Assembly (NCBI GenBank): GCA_900549945.1
Contig: URQJ01000084.1
Coordinates: 1-7,971, forward strand
Reading direction: 5' to 3'
Source: an uncultured Oscillospiraceae bacterium
GTDB taxonomy: Bacteria > Bacillota > Clostridia > Oscillospirales > Acutalibacteraceae
DNA length: 7,971 nt
Below, one piece after another: positions 1 to 7,500 of the stretch (its first letter is position 1; each line of letters starts with the position of its first letter). Position numbers and translations under genes: made by a program. Below the pieces are notes generated by a model, which saw nothing but the letters and a program-made list of their open reading frames with translations, was not told the origin of the DNA and did not search any database.

Positions 1-393
1 CTCCGGCACATAGACCGTTTTGCCGCCGAGCAGGCCGCCCTGCTCCCGGCGCGCGCAGCCCGCCGCCTCGAGCGAAGCCCCGACGTGCTCGAGCAGCGCG
101 TCGAGATTGCGGTTCGTGAATTGCAGCGAAAAGTTTTCGATGACCTTTTCGGGCTTCACCGGCTGCTTTTCCCCCACGAAGCCGTAGACCGGCGCGAGGT
201 AGTCCTTTTCCGGCGGCAGCGGCGCGGCGGCTGTCAGGCGCTTGCCGTCGAACGCGAGCACGCCGTCGAGCAGCAGCTCCAGCACGCTGCCCGCCACGAG
301 GCACATGCCCTTTTCCGCGCTGTAGGAAGCCAGCCGGTTCCTCTCCTTGAGCGTGCAGAGCAGGTAGGACTGGGTGACGGATCGGTTCTTCAT
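1..393 (-). CDS. GPP34-family protein (Golgi phosphoprotein 3-like), 3' end outside the window
   Basis: This is an open frame of 131 codons that runs off the left edge, so the C-terminus is missing; bacterial members are usually about 200-230 residues. The N-terminus (MKNRSVTQSYLLCTLKERN) leads into a Leu/Val-rich helix (AGSVLELLLDGVLAFDGKRL, residues about 35-54), and GGLLGGKTVYVPE stands near residues 119-131. This is the pattern of the GPP34 fold as found in Clostridia. The eukaryotic homologue GOLPH3 binds phosphatidylinositol-4-phosphate at Golgi membranes; the role of the bacterial proteins is unknown. No signal peptide or membrane segment is seen, so it is probably cytoplasmic or peripheral on the membrane. 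The start at 391-393 is chosen because an AAGGAG site lies 8 bases upstream. The ATG at 398-400 is in another frame and sits against that site. The gene has its own promoter at 452-480. The family call is from recalled pattern, not a search. Confidence 0.72.
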   Translation of the reverse strand, partial: MKNRSVTQSYLLCTLKERNRLASYSAEKGMCLVAGSVLELLLDGVLAFDGKRLTAAAPLPPEKDYLAPVYGFVGEKQPVKPEKVIENFSLQFTNRNLDALLEHVGASLEAAGCARREQGGLLGGKTVYVPE

Positions 394-418
394 CGTACAT
401 TCTCCTTTTTCAAAATCA

Positions 419-446
419 ACTTATCACTTACTACTTACTTCTTACT
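419..446 (-). repeat. Four imperfect tandem heptamers in the 5' UTR of the GPP34-like gene
   Basis: Read on the minus strand, the heptamers are AGTAAGA, AGTAAGT, AGTAAGT and GATAAGT, head to tail with no spacer. They begin about where transcription from the 452-480 promoter should start and end about 20 bases before the ribosome site. The block is AT-rich in an otherwise GC-rich window. It may be a slippage-prone repeat, an operator or an mRNA 5' element; its role is not known. Confidence 0.75.
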
Positions 447-451
447 ATTTA

Positions 452-480
452 AGTATAGCCGCATTTCCCGCGCCTGTCAA
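452..480 (-). promoter_or_regulatory. Near-consensus SigA promoter for the GPP34-like gene
   Basis: On the minus strand there is TTGACA (475-480), a 17-base spacer, then TATACT (452-457). This is a perfect -35 and a 5/6 -10 at optimal spacing. Predicted transcription start is near 445, giving a 5' UTR of about 50 nt before the ATG at 393. It lies just after the terminator of the upstream ABC unit, so the GPP34-like gene should be transcribed independently. Confidence 0.85.
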
Positions 481-484
481 GGGG

Positions 485-521
485 GCAAAACAAAAATCCC
501 GCGGGAAATTCCACGGGATTT
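485..521 (-). terminator. Intrinsic terminator of the ABC transporter unit
   Basis: On the minus strand, AAATCCCG (514-521) pairs with CGGGATTT (494-501) across a 12-base loop, followed by the T-rich run TTGTTTT. It begins about 10 bases after the permease stop codon (532-534), as expected for a rho-independent terminator of that unit. Confidence 0.85.
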
Positions 522-531
522 CAAAAGCGCA

Positions 532-2103
532 TCAGCTTCGCAGCTTAAAGGTTTTCGGCGCAAAGCGGTAGATCAGAACACACGCGACAGCGCTGTACAG
601 AACGCTGAACACGATCGTCAGCGCGCCGAACAGAAGCGTCGGCAGACGCAGGTTCATCAGGAAGAAACAGACAAAATACGTCGCCATCATCACCATGCGG
701 TAGGTGCCGCTTTTCATTTCGGTGCCGGCGTTGTACGGCTGCAAAAGGTAGTAGATCGTCAGGTAATGCACCGAAAACAGTACGCTGACGCAGATTGTGG
801 AAACGATCAGCACCGCGTAATTCAGCGGGTTATCCGTGCCGCCGGAGGCCCAGAGCAGCGCCGCGAGGCCGACGCCGATGATCGCCGCGGGCACCGCGTT
901 GATCTTCACGATCTCGATCAGGCGGATCTGGAACAGCCGCAGCACAAACTTCGGCTGCTTGTAGAAGGCGTAGGTCAAAAGGCTGTGGTCGCAGTTCATA
1001 AAGAGCGCCTGCGTGAAGCCCGTGCCGCGGTTGATCGCGTAAAGGATAAAAACGAAATACGGCAGCCACGTGAGCACCATACCGTTGACCTCGGGCTTGA
1101 TCTCCGGCACGAGGTACAGCACGAGCAGCAGGCCGCAGGCGAGCGCGCCGCAGACAAACGCGATGCGCTTCGTCGATTTCCACAGGATCTTCTGGTGCCG
1201 CTTGATGAAAAGCTCGTTGAGGTACTCAAAGCCCTTTTTCCGGCTCGTAATCGTTGTATCGGTTGAAATCGCCTTTTCGCTCGTCTGCTTGGAAAGCCGC
1301 TTTACAGAATCCATCTGGTTGAGCATCTGGGCCAAAAGCTGCTGGTTGACCGCGCGGTAGTGCGAAAAGCGCACGATCTTCCGCACAGAAAGCGCGCCGA
1401 GCGGGATAAAGAGCAGAAACAGCGCCGTGGAAACCGCCGGCGGCAGCGTGAAGCCGAATGCCGGCGGCAGATACGCCGCAGCGAGCATCACGCCCGCAAA
1501 CACCCACAGGTGCGCCCGCAGTTTATTCTCGTTGTAGACATTGCCGCTTTTCTCATAGCTGCGCAGCTCCAGCGCCGAAACCGTCAGCTTCGCGCCCGCG
1601 ATGCCGAGCGGCAGCAGCAGGCAGAGCCAAAGCGGCACGCCGCGCATGAGGCCGAAAATCACCGTGAACGGCAGAAAGCCGACGACGACCTTCAGCATCG
1701 CGTAGCCGTAATTGACGAGCGTGTACATCCGCGCGTCCATGCGCATGAGGATCATCGCGTAATACTTATCGCGCGTCGGGTTGAAAAGGCTCGTGTTCAT
1801 ATAGGCGCCGATGGCGGTCAGGAACAAAAGGATGTGCAGAAACGCGCCGCTCGCCGCGGCCTGCTCGTACAGCAGGCCGGCGCCGAGCACCATCGTCAAA
1901 AGATAGACCAGCTTGCCGAGGAACACCGCGCACACCTCCCACAGCACGGAGAGGATATTCGCGAGGATCTTGAGATCCCGCACGCTGTACAGCTTTTCCG
2001 GCAGCGCGCGGCCGATGAGCGGAAGCTGCTTGATCGCGTACAGAATGCTGTTGACGCGGTATGTATTCCGCAGCGCAAACGAAAGCACCAGTGTTTTACG
2101 CAT
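532..2103 (-). CDS. ABC transporter permease (ABC-2/exporter-like), 523 aa
   Basis: This is the membrane partner of the ATPase just upstream: it starts inside that gene (8-base overlap) with the site AGGGAGGAAG directly before its ATG, which implies translational coupling. Hydrophobic segments lie near residues 54-79, 84-104, 128-155, 157-178, 197-215, 222-240, 312-333, 342-358, 400-420, 428-454, 467-487 and 490-513, about 12 in all. A long charged loop at about 241-311 splits them into two similar halves. There is no cleavable signal peptide, and no extracellular domain of the MacB/FtsX type. The pairing with an ABC-2-type ATPase suggests export of an unknown substrate (peptide, lipid or drug); nothing in the sequence fixes it. 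The C-terminus KTFKLRS is followed at once by a terminator, so this is the last gene of its unit. The ABC permease role is well supported by context; the subfamily is not. Confidence 0.82.
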   Translation of the reverse strand: MRKTLVLSFALRNTYRVNSILYAIKQLPLIGRALPEKLYSVRDLKILANILSVLWEVCAVFLGKLVYLLTMVLGAGLLYEQAAASGAFLHILLFLTAIGAYMNTSLFNPTRDKYYAMILMRMDARMYTLVNYGYAMLKVVVGFLPFTVIFGLMRGVPLWLCLLLPLGIAGAKLTVSALELRSYEKSGNVYNENKLRAHLWVFAGVMLAAAYLPPAFGFTLPPAVSTALFLLFIPLGALSVRKIVRFSHYRAVNQQLLAQMLNQMDSVKRLSKQTSEKAISTDTTITSRKKGFEYLNELFIKRHQKILWKSTKRIAFVCGALACGLLLVLYLVPEIKPEVNGMVLTWLPYFVFILYAINRGTGFTQALFMNCDHSLLTYAFYKQPKFVLRLFQIRLIEIVKINAVPAAIIGVGLAALLWASGGTDNPLNYAVLIVSTICVSVLFSVHYLTIYYLLQPYNAGTEMKSGTYRMVMMATYFVCFFLMNLRLPTLLFGALTIVFSVLYSAVACVLIYRFAPKTFKLRS

Positions 2104-2803
2104 CGTCTTCCTCCCTGAGTGCGGCGAGGATCTTATCCTTGAACTCGCGGCTGTCGAGATTCGTTTTCTCGACGACCTCCAGCTCCCCGTGGCTGAGCAG
2201 CACGATTTCGTCGCACAGGTCGAGCGCGAGGTCCATCAGGTGCGTCGAGAAGATCGTGACGCGCCCCGTTTTCAGCGCGCGCAGAAGCTGCTTCATCTCC
2301 TCCGCCACGACGACGTCGAGCGAAGTCAGCGGCTCGTCGAGCAGCAGGACGTTCGGCTCAGCGATAATGTTAACGAGCATCTGCATCTTGTTTTTCATAC
2401 CGTGGGAGTAGTCTTTCAAAAGCTTGTCCCGGTCCTCGGGCGCGATGCGCATGTCGTCGAAATACGCGTCGATCGGCTTCGGGTTCTCAATCGTCTTTTC
2501 GTGGATGTCGAGGAAGAACTTCAAAAACTCGCGGCCCGTCAAAAATTCGGGCACGGTCGGCGTGGAAAGCACATAGCCGATGTCCTCCGGCGCGACTTCG
2601 CGGCGTTTCCCGTCCTCCTCCACCCAGAAGCTGCCGCCGTCCGCCGGAATGTCGCGGTTCAGGCAGTTGAAGAGCGTCGTTTTGCCCGCGCCGTTGCGGC
2701 CGAGCAGGCCGTAGATTTTGCCCTCCTCAAAGGCAAAATCGATGTCGCGCAGCACCTCTTTCTTCTCGAAGCGCTTCGACAGGTGTTCGATCACAAATTT
2801 CAT
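2096..2803 (-). CDS. ABC transporter ATP-binding protein, 235 aa
   Basis: A single nucleotide-binding domain of normal length that powers the permease encoded next. Visible motifs are Walker A GRNGAGKTT (35-43), signature region YSHGMKNKM (132-140) in place of classic LSGGQ, Walker B VLLLDEP (152-158), D-loop SLD (161-163) and the H-loop histidine H187 in FSTHL. The YSxGMK-type signature is typical of ATPases that work with ABC-2-type exporters. At the Q-loop position the sequence is YVLSTP (77-82), with no glutamine. The ATG at 2803 is preceded by AAGGAGAAGG at good spacing and begins directly with the MKFVIEHLSKRF strand, so the start is secure. It is the first gene of a two-gene unit with its own promoter and a leader of about 225 nt. 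Cytoplasmic, membrane-associated through its partner. Substrate unknown. Confidence 0.93.
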   Translation of the reverse strand: MKFVIEHLSKRFEKKEVLRDIDFAFEEGKIYGLLGRNGAGKTTLFNCLNRDIPADGGSFWVEEDGKRREVAPEDIGYVLSTPTVPEFLTGREFLKFFLDIHEKTIENPKPIDAYFDDMRIAPEDRDKLLKDYSHGMKNKMQMLVNIIAEPNVLLLDEPLTSLDVVVAEEMKQLLRALKTGRVTIFSTHLMDLALDLCDEIVLLSHGELEVVEKTNLDSREFKDKILAALREEDDA

Positions 2804-3034
2804 AAACCTTCTCCTTTTTTCAATCCTTTTCTAAATTACAGCCCGCGGCCGCGCTGGGCCGCAGGGCAGAATTTCAAGATCAGCCGGAAAGCAGCCGCGC
2901 ATCCCCTATGCGCTGCGCATCGGCGCGGGCGGCTCCGGCGCGCATGCCAAACTGCCGCGCGATTTTAAGGCGGGCTTTCCCCCGCCGGCTCGCGGGCGCC
3001 CCTCTTTCTGCCGGAAAACCCGCTTTCCGTTTTT
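2804..3034 (-). other. Long GC-rich leader of the ABC unit with several hairpins
   Basis: No convincing gene lies here. It is the untranslated leader between the 3035-3062 promoter and the ATPase start. Inverted repeats on view: CGGAAA/TTTCCG (3012-3017/3024-3029, at the predicted start of the transcript); GGCGGG/CCCGCC (2969-2974/2981-2986) followed on the minus strand by a weak TTAAAA; GCGCAT (2897-2902), ATGCGC (2908-2913) and GCGCAT (2915-2920), which can pair in two exclusive ways, with another GCGCAT at 2940-2945; and a 10-bp stem with one bulge (2841-2850/2857-2867) about 40 bases before the ATG. No known riboswitch class was recognised. Confidence 0.5.
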
Positions 3035-3062
3035 ATTATACAGTATTTTGCCGCCGCGTCAA
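3035..3062 (-). promoter_or_regulatory. SigA-type promoter of the ABC transporter unit
   Basis: On the minus strand there is TTGACG (3057-3062), a 16-base spacer, then a perfect TATAAT (3035-3040). Predicted start is near 3028, at a small dyad (3012-3029) that could be a 5' hairpin or an operator. It lies downstream of the terminator of the oxidoreductase gene, so the ABC pair is a separate unit. Confidence 0.8.
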
Positions 3063-3137
3063 GTGCGCGCCGCAGTCGAAAAACGCCTCGCTCGAGATTT
3101 TCCTCTGGGAGCCAATCAACTATTCCGAAAACAAATG

Positions 3138-3174
3138 AAAAAAAGGCTGCCGTCCGCATGGATTGCAGCCTTTT
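3138..3174 (-). terminator. Intrinsic terminator after the oxidoreductase gene
   Basis: On the minus strand, AAAAGGCTGC (3165-3174) pairs perfectly with GCAGCCTTTT (3141-3150) across a 14-base loop and runs into seven T's. It starts 3 bases after the stop codon at 3178-3180. It is a textbook rho-independent terminator, and the flanking A and T runs could let it work in both directions. Confidence 0.93.
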
Positions 3175-3177
3175 CGC

Positions 3178-4473
3178 TTATTCCGTTTTGCCGCCGCGGA
3201 ACGCGGCCATATCGATGACCCTGCCGCCCTCGAGCCGCGACTGCTCCGCCGCGAGCGCGATGAAGTGGCTTTCAAGCGAGTTTTCGAGCGTCGTCGTGCG
3301 CGCGGTCGCCCCGCGCTCCTCGATCAGCATCTCGAGGAAATCCTGCACGATGCCGCTGTCCCCGCCGCCGTGGCCCTTGAGGTCGTCCGCGAGCTTCGCG
3401 ACGTCCACGACCTCCTCCGCCTCGCCGAATACGCGGATGTGAATCTCGTTCGAGCGCATGTCGGCCTCAATTTCGCCCTTCGTGCCCATCGCCTTGAAAT
3501 AGCGGTAGCAGTTTTCCGTAAAGGCGCACATCGTGAAGCTCATCGTCGCGCCGTCCGCAAAGAGCAGGTTCGTCTGCTGGTGGTCCACAACGTCGTTGTC
3601 ACACTGGTAGACGCACCGGCCGTAGGGGCCGTTTCGCAGCGCCGCGTACGTCTTTTCCTCGGTGGGGTCCGTGCCGCAGGCCACGCCCGCCATCCACGTG
3701 TTGCCGTGCCGCACGCCCGTGCGCGGGTCGGTGATGTAGATCTTCTCCGCATCGAACACGCAGCTTTCCTTCGCCTTGCAGCCGCCGAGGCAGTACGGCG
3801 CCGCGCCCTCGGGCGCATGCGCGCGGTCGAACAGGTACGTGCTGCCGACGGACGAAACCGAAACGCACGTTTTGCCGAGCAGCCACGTGTAAATATCCAT
3901 GTCGTGGCAGCACTTCTGCAAGATCATCGGGCTTGTTTCGCGGCTGTTCCGCCAGTTGCCGCGCACGAACGAGTGCGTCTGATGCCAGTAGCCGACGTTT
4001 TCGTTCGCGCAGACCGAGACGACCTCGCCGATCCGTCCGCTGTCGAGGATACTTTTCAGCGTGTTGTAAAACGCCGTGTATCGCAGCACGTGGCAGACAG
4101 TGATTTTGCCCGGACAGTGCCGTGCAGCCTCGATGATGCGGCGGCACTCCGCGAGATCGGGCGAAATCGGCTTTTCCATCAGAATGTTGTAGCCCTTCTC
4201 GAGCGCCGGGATCGCGTGCCCGACGTGCTGGCGGTCCATCGTCGAGACGACGAGCACGTCCGCGAGCTTTTCCTGAGCGAGCAGCTCCTCGGCGCTCGAG
4301 AAGCAGCGCTCCGCCGGAATATTGTAGAGCGCCCGCGCCTTTTCGACGCGTTCGGGCCGGACGTCCGCCACGGCGACGACCTGCATCCGATCCGGGAACA
4401 GCGCCTGCATCGATGCGTACGTGCTGCCGCGGTCGCCGAAACCGGCGATCGCAAAGGTGACCGGTGTTTTCAT
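3178..4473 (-). CDS. Gfo/Idh/MocA-family oxidoreductase, 431 aa
   Basis: Likely a cytoplasmic NAD(P)-dependent dehydrogenase acting on a sugar, inositol or amino-sugar derivative; the exact substrate cannot be read from the sequence. The N-terminal Rossmann fold starts at once (VTFAIAGFGDRGSTYA, glycine-rich turn at residues 11-16). The family's catalytic-lysine motif EKP is at 100-102, and the C-terminal domain carries the CHDMD motif (189-193), whose His/Asp are the expected catalytic partners. The stretch around HSFVRGNWRNS (167-177) and a cysteine cluster (C228, C232, C238) mark a distinct subfamily. The length is longer than the usual 330-390 residues, mainly from this insertion. The start at 4471-4473 is chosen because GAGGAGG sits 7 bases upstream and the Rossmann strand follows directly; an in-frame ATG at 4518 lies inside a hairpin and has no ribosome site. 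It follows the fusion gene by 75 bases with no clear promoter between, so the two are probably co-transcribed. Confidence 0.9.
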   Translation of the reverse strand: MKTPVTFAIAGFGDRGSTYASMQALFPDRMQVVAVADVRPERVEKARALYNIPAERCFSSAEELLAQEKLADVLVVSTMDRQHVGHAIPALEKGYNILMEKPISPDLAECRRIIEAARHCPGKITVCHVLRYTAFYNTLKSILDSGRIGEVVSVCANENVGYWHQTHSFVRGNWRNSRETSPMILQKCCHDMDIYTWLLGKTCVSVSSVGSTYLFDRAHAPEGAAPYCLGGCKAKESCVFDAEKIYITDPRTGVRHGNTWMAGVACGTDPTEEKTYAALRNGPYGRCVYQCDNDVVDHQQTNLLFADGATMSFTMCAFTENCYRYFKAMGTKGEIEADMRSNEIHIRVFGEAEEVVDVAKLADDLKGHGGGDSGIVQDFLEMLIEERGATARTTTLENSLESHFIALAAEQSRLEGGRVIDMAAFRGGKTE

Positions 4474-4502
4474 GCGTTTTCCTCCTCTGGCTTTAAAATG
4501 CA

Positions 4503-4535
4503 GGGGCGCCGGCCGCATCGCGTGACCGGCGCCCC
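4503..4535 (-). terminator. Strong hairpin between the fusion gene and the oxidoreductase gene
   Basis: GGGGCGCCGG (4503-4512) pairs perfectly with CCGGCGCCCC (4526-4535) across 13 bases. On the minus strand the sequence after the stem is TGCATTTTAAAG, so there is no proper T-run and full termination is doubtful. It may give partial termination, or protect or separate the two messages. A TTTT run follows on the plus-strand side, so it could stop antisense transcription better than sense. Confidence 0.5.
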
Positions 4536-4548
4536 TTTTCAGACGGTT

Positions 4549-7500
4549 TTAACGGCTTCTCTCAAAGCGGTTGATCGCCGCGACGATGCCCTTGATCGAC
4601 GCCAGACTGATGTTGTTGTCCACGCCGACGCCGTACAGCGCCGCGCCCGCGCGCTCGAGGTGGATGTAGGAAACCGCTTTCGAATCCGCGCCCTTCGAGA
4701 TCGCGTGCTCGCTGTAGGAGACAAATTTGTATTCCGTGACGCCAATGCTCTCGAGCGCCTTGAAGAACGCGTCAACCGGGCCGTTGCCCCTGCCGCTGAT
4801 CTTCTTCGCCTCGCCGTTCACCGCGACGGTGCCCTCGAAATCGACGGCAACCTCGCCGCCGAGGTCGTTCTCCTCGAACAAACGGTATTTCTTGAGGTCG
4901 TACGGCGTGTGCAGCTTGATGTACTCGCTCTCAAACAGCGCGTACAGCTCCTCGGGGTTCATCGAGCGGCCGAGCGCCTCGCTCGCGCGCTTGACCTCCT
5001 CGCGGAAATCGGGGCGCATTTCGACCGGCAGCACGAAGCCGAACTTGTCGCGGATCGTGGAGACGGCCGCGTTGACGCCGAAATCGGCCGGCGCGCCCGC
5101 AGTGCTCGCATCAAACGCCGTTTTCTGGCGCAGCTGCAGCTTCTTGACCGCATCTTCGCGCATCTTGTATTTCAGGATCTTACCGGCGGCGTTCATCGGG
5201 AAGCCGTCGACAAAATCGATGTAGCGCGGCACCTTGTGCTTTGCCATATGCGTGCGCACGAAGTCCTTGAGCTCCTCCTCGCTCGAGGTTTCGCCCTCCT
5301 TGAGCACGACGCACGCCATGATCTCCTCGCCGTACTGCTCGTCCGGCACGCCGATAACCTGCACGTCCTTGACCTTCGGGTTCGTGTAGAGGAAGTCCTC
5401 GATCTCCTTCGGGTAGATGTTCTCGCCGCCGCGGATGATCATATCCTTGATGCGGCCGGTGATCTGGTAGTTGCCGTCCGGCAGGCGGCGCGCAAGGTCG
5501 CCGGTGTGGAGCCAGCCCTCGCTGTCGATGGCCGCCGCGGTCGCCTCGGGCATCTTGTAGTAGCCCTTCATGATGTTGTAGCCGCGGGCGACAAACTCGC
5601 CGTCCACGTTATCGGGCAGGTCCTCGTTCGTCTCGGGATCAACGATCTTGCACTCGACGCCGAACATCGCGCCGCCGACCGTCGCGACGCGCGTGTCGAT
5701 CGAATCGGTCGTCTTGCTCATCGTGCAGCCCGGGGAGGCCTCGGTCTGGCCGTAGGTGATGCAGATCTCGCTCATGTGCATTTTATCGACGACGTCCTGC
5801 ATGACCTTGACCGGGCAGGGCGAGCCGGCCATGATGCCGGTGCGCATATGCGAAAAATCGGTCTTATCGAAATCGGGGTGCTCGAGCATCGCGATGAACA
5901 TCGTCGGCACGCCGTGGAACGCGGTGATCTTCTCCTGATTGATGCAGGCGAGGCCCTTACGCGGCGAGAACGCCGTGATCGGCGACATCATCGTGCCGTG
6001 GGTCATGGCGGCCGTCATCGCGAGCACCATGCCGAAGCAGTGGAACATCGGCACCTGAATCATCAGGCGGTCTGCCGTGGAGAGATCCATGCAGTCGCCG
6101 ATGGCCTTGCCGTTGTTGACGACGTTGTAGTGCGTGAGCATGACGCCCTTCGGGAAGCCCGTCGTGCCGGAGGTGTACTGCATGTTGCACACGTCGTCCT
6201 TCTTCACGCGGGAGCGGCGGGCCTCCACCTCGCTCATCGGCACGCTGTCCGCGAGCGCGAGGGCCTCCTCCCACGCATAGCAGCCCTTTTGGGTGCTCTG
6301 CGTCGTGATGATGTTGCGCAGCACCGGCAGGCGCTTCGATTTGAGCGCGCCCGGCGCAGCGGTCTCGAGCTCGGGGCAGAGCTCTTTGATGATGCCGATG
6401 TAGTCGCTGTCCTTGTAGCCGTCGATCATGACGAGCGTATGGGTATCGGACTGGCGGAGCAGGTACTCCGCCTCGTGGATTTTATAGGCCGTGTTGACGG
6501 TGACGAGCACCGCGCCGATCTTCGTCGTGGCCCAGAACGTGATGTACCACTGCGGCACGTTCGTCGCCCAGATCGCGACATGGTCGCCTTTCTTGACGCC
6601 CATCGCGATCAGCGCGCGGGCGAAGGTGTCCACGTCGTCGCGGAACTCCTTGTAGGTGCGGGTGTAGTCGAGCTCCGTGTAGCGGAAGCACGGCTGATTC
6701 GGGAACTTCTCGACCATCTTGTCGAGCACGTCTGGGAAAGTGAGGTCGATCAGCGTCTCCTTCGGCCAGATGTATTCGCCGGTGCCCGCGTTGTTCTTCT
6801 GCAGCGGCGCTTCGCTGAGGCGCTCGTCGCGGTAGTCGCGCATGTAGTCGGCAAAGCGCGGGAATACGACGCCGGCGTCCGACAGCTCCTGCGACCAGCG
6901 CTTGACCCACTCGAGGGAGACGTAGCCCTCATAGCCGATGCCGAGCAGCGCGTCGAACATCTGGTGCAGCGGCAGGTCGCCGTCGCCCAGCATGCGGTAC
7001 TCGAGCGCGCCGTTCACGACCGCGCTGTCCTTCACATGGACGTGGCGGATGTAGCCGCCGAGGTTCTGCACCGTCTCCTCGGGCGCTTCACCCATGTAGC
7101 GGTACGGGTGGTGCATATCCCAAAGGGCCGCGACGCCCTTGCAGTTCACGGTGTCGAGCAGCTTTCTCAGCCGCTTCGTATCGGCATAGACGCCGTTCGT
7201 CTCGACGAGCAGCGTGACGCCGAAGCCCTCGGCGATGACGCCGAGCACGTGGAGCACGTCGGCGACGTAGTTGTCGTCGACCTCGCCCTCCGCCTCGGGG
7301 TGCAGGTCGCCGAGCACACGGATGTACGGCGTGCCGAGCTTCTGCGCCAGCACGATGTACTGCGTGATCTCCACGATGTTCTGGTTGTGGTTTTCTTTCA
7401 GCTTCAGGCCGCAGCCGGAAGCCAAGCAGGGAATTTCAAGACCAAGTTCCTTTAGCTTTTTCACTGTTAGCGGCAGCTGGCTGTCTGTAAACGGCCTTGC

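Noticed and set aside
85..1266. A 393-codon open frame on the plus strand
   Set aside because: It runs antisense through both the GPP34-like gene and the permease, crosses a promoter and a terminator, and has the same Arg/His/Gln-rich shadow composition.
1360..2118. A 252-codon plus-strand frame
   Set aside because: Antisense to the permease, extremely Arg/Gln/His-rich, with no motif.
2880..2946. A 21-codon leader peptide candidate in the ABC leader
   Set aside because: It has an ATG and a stop but no ribosome site and no run of regulatory codons; no better than chance.
1913..2968. A 351-codon plus-strand frame
   Set aside because: Antisense to the ABC ATPase and part of the permease. The minus strand has intact Walker motifs over the same DNA.
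2965..3159. A 64-codon minus-strand frame between the oxidoreductase and the ABC genes
   Set aside because: It crosses the terminator stem and the 3035-3062 promoter, has no ribosome site and no family resemblance.
4474..4518. Upstream in-frame start for the oxidoreductase
   Set aside because: This ATG lies in the intergenic hairpin with no ribosome site, and the added 15 residues precede the Rossmann strand. The ATG at 4473 has a GAGGAGG site.
3163..7455. A 1430-codon open frame on the plus strand
   Set aside because: It lies antisense to the fusion gene, the oxidoreductase and the spacer between them. Its product is dominated by Arg, His, Val, Ala and Asp with no recognisable domain, the usual result of antisense reading in GC-rich DNA. 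The minus-strand genes have clear motifs and ribosome sites.
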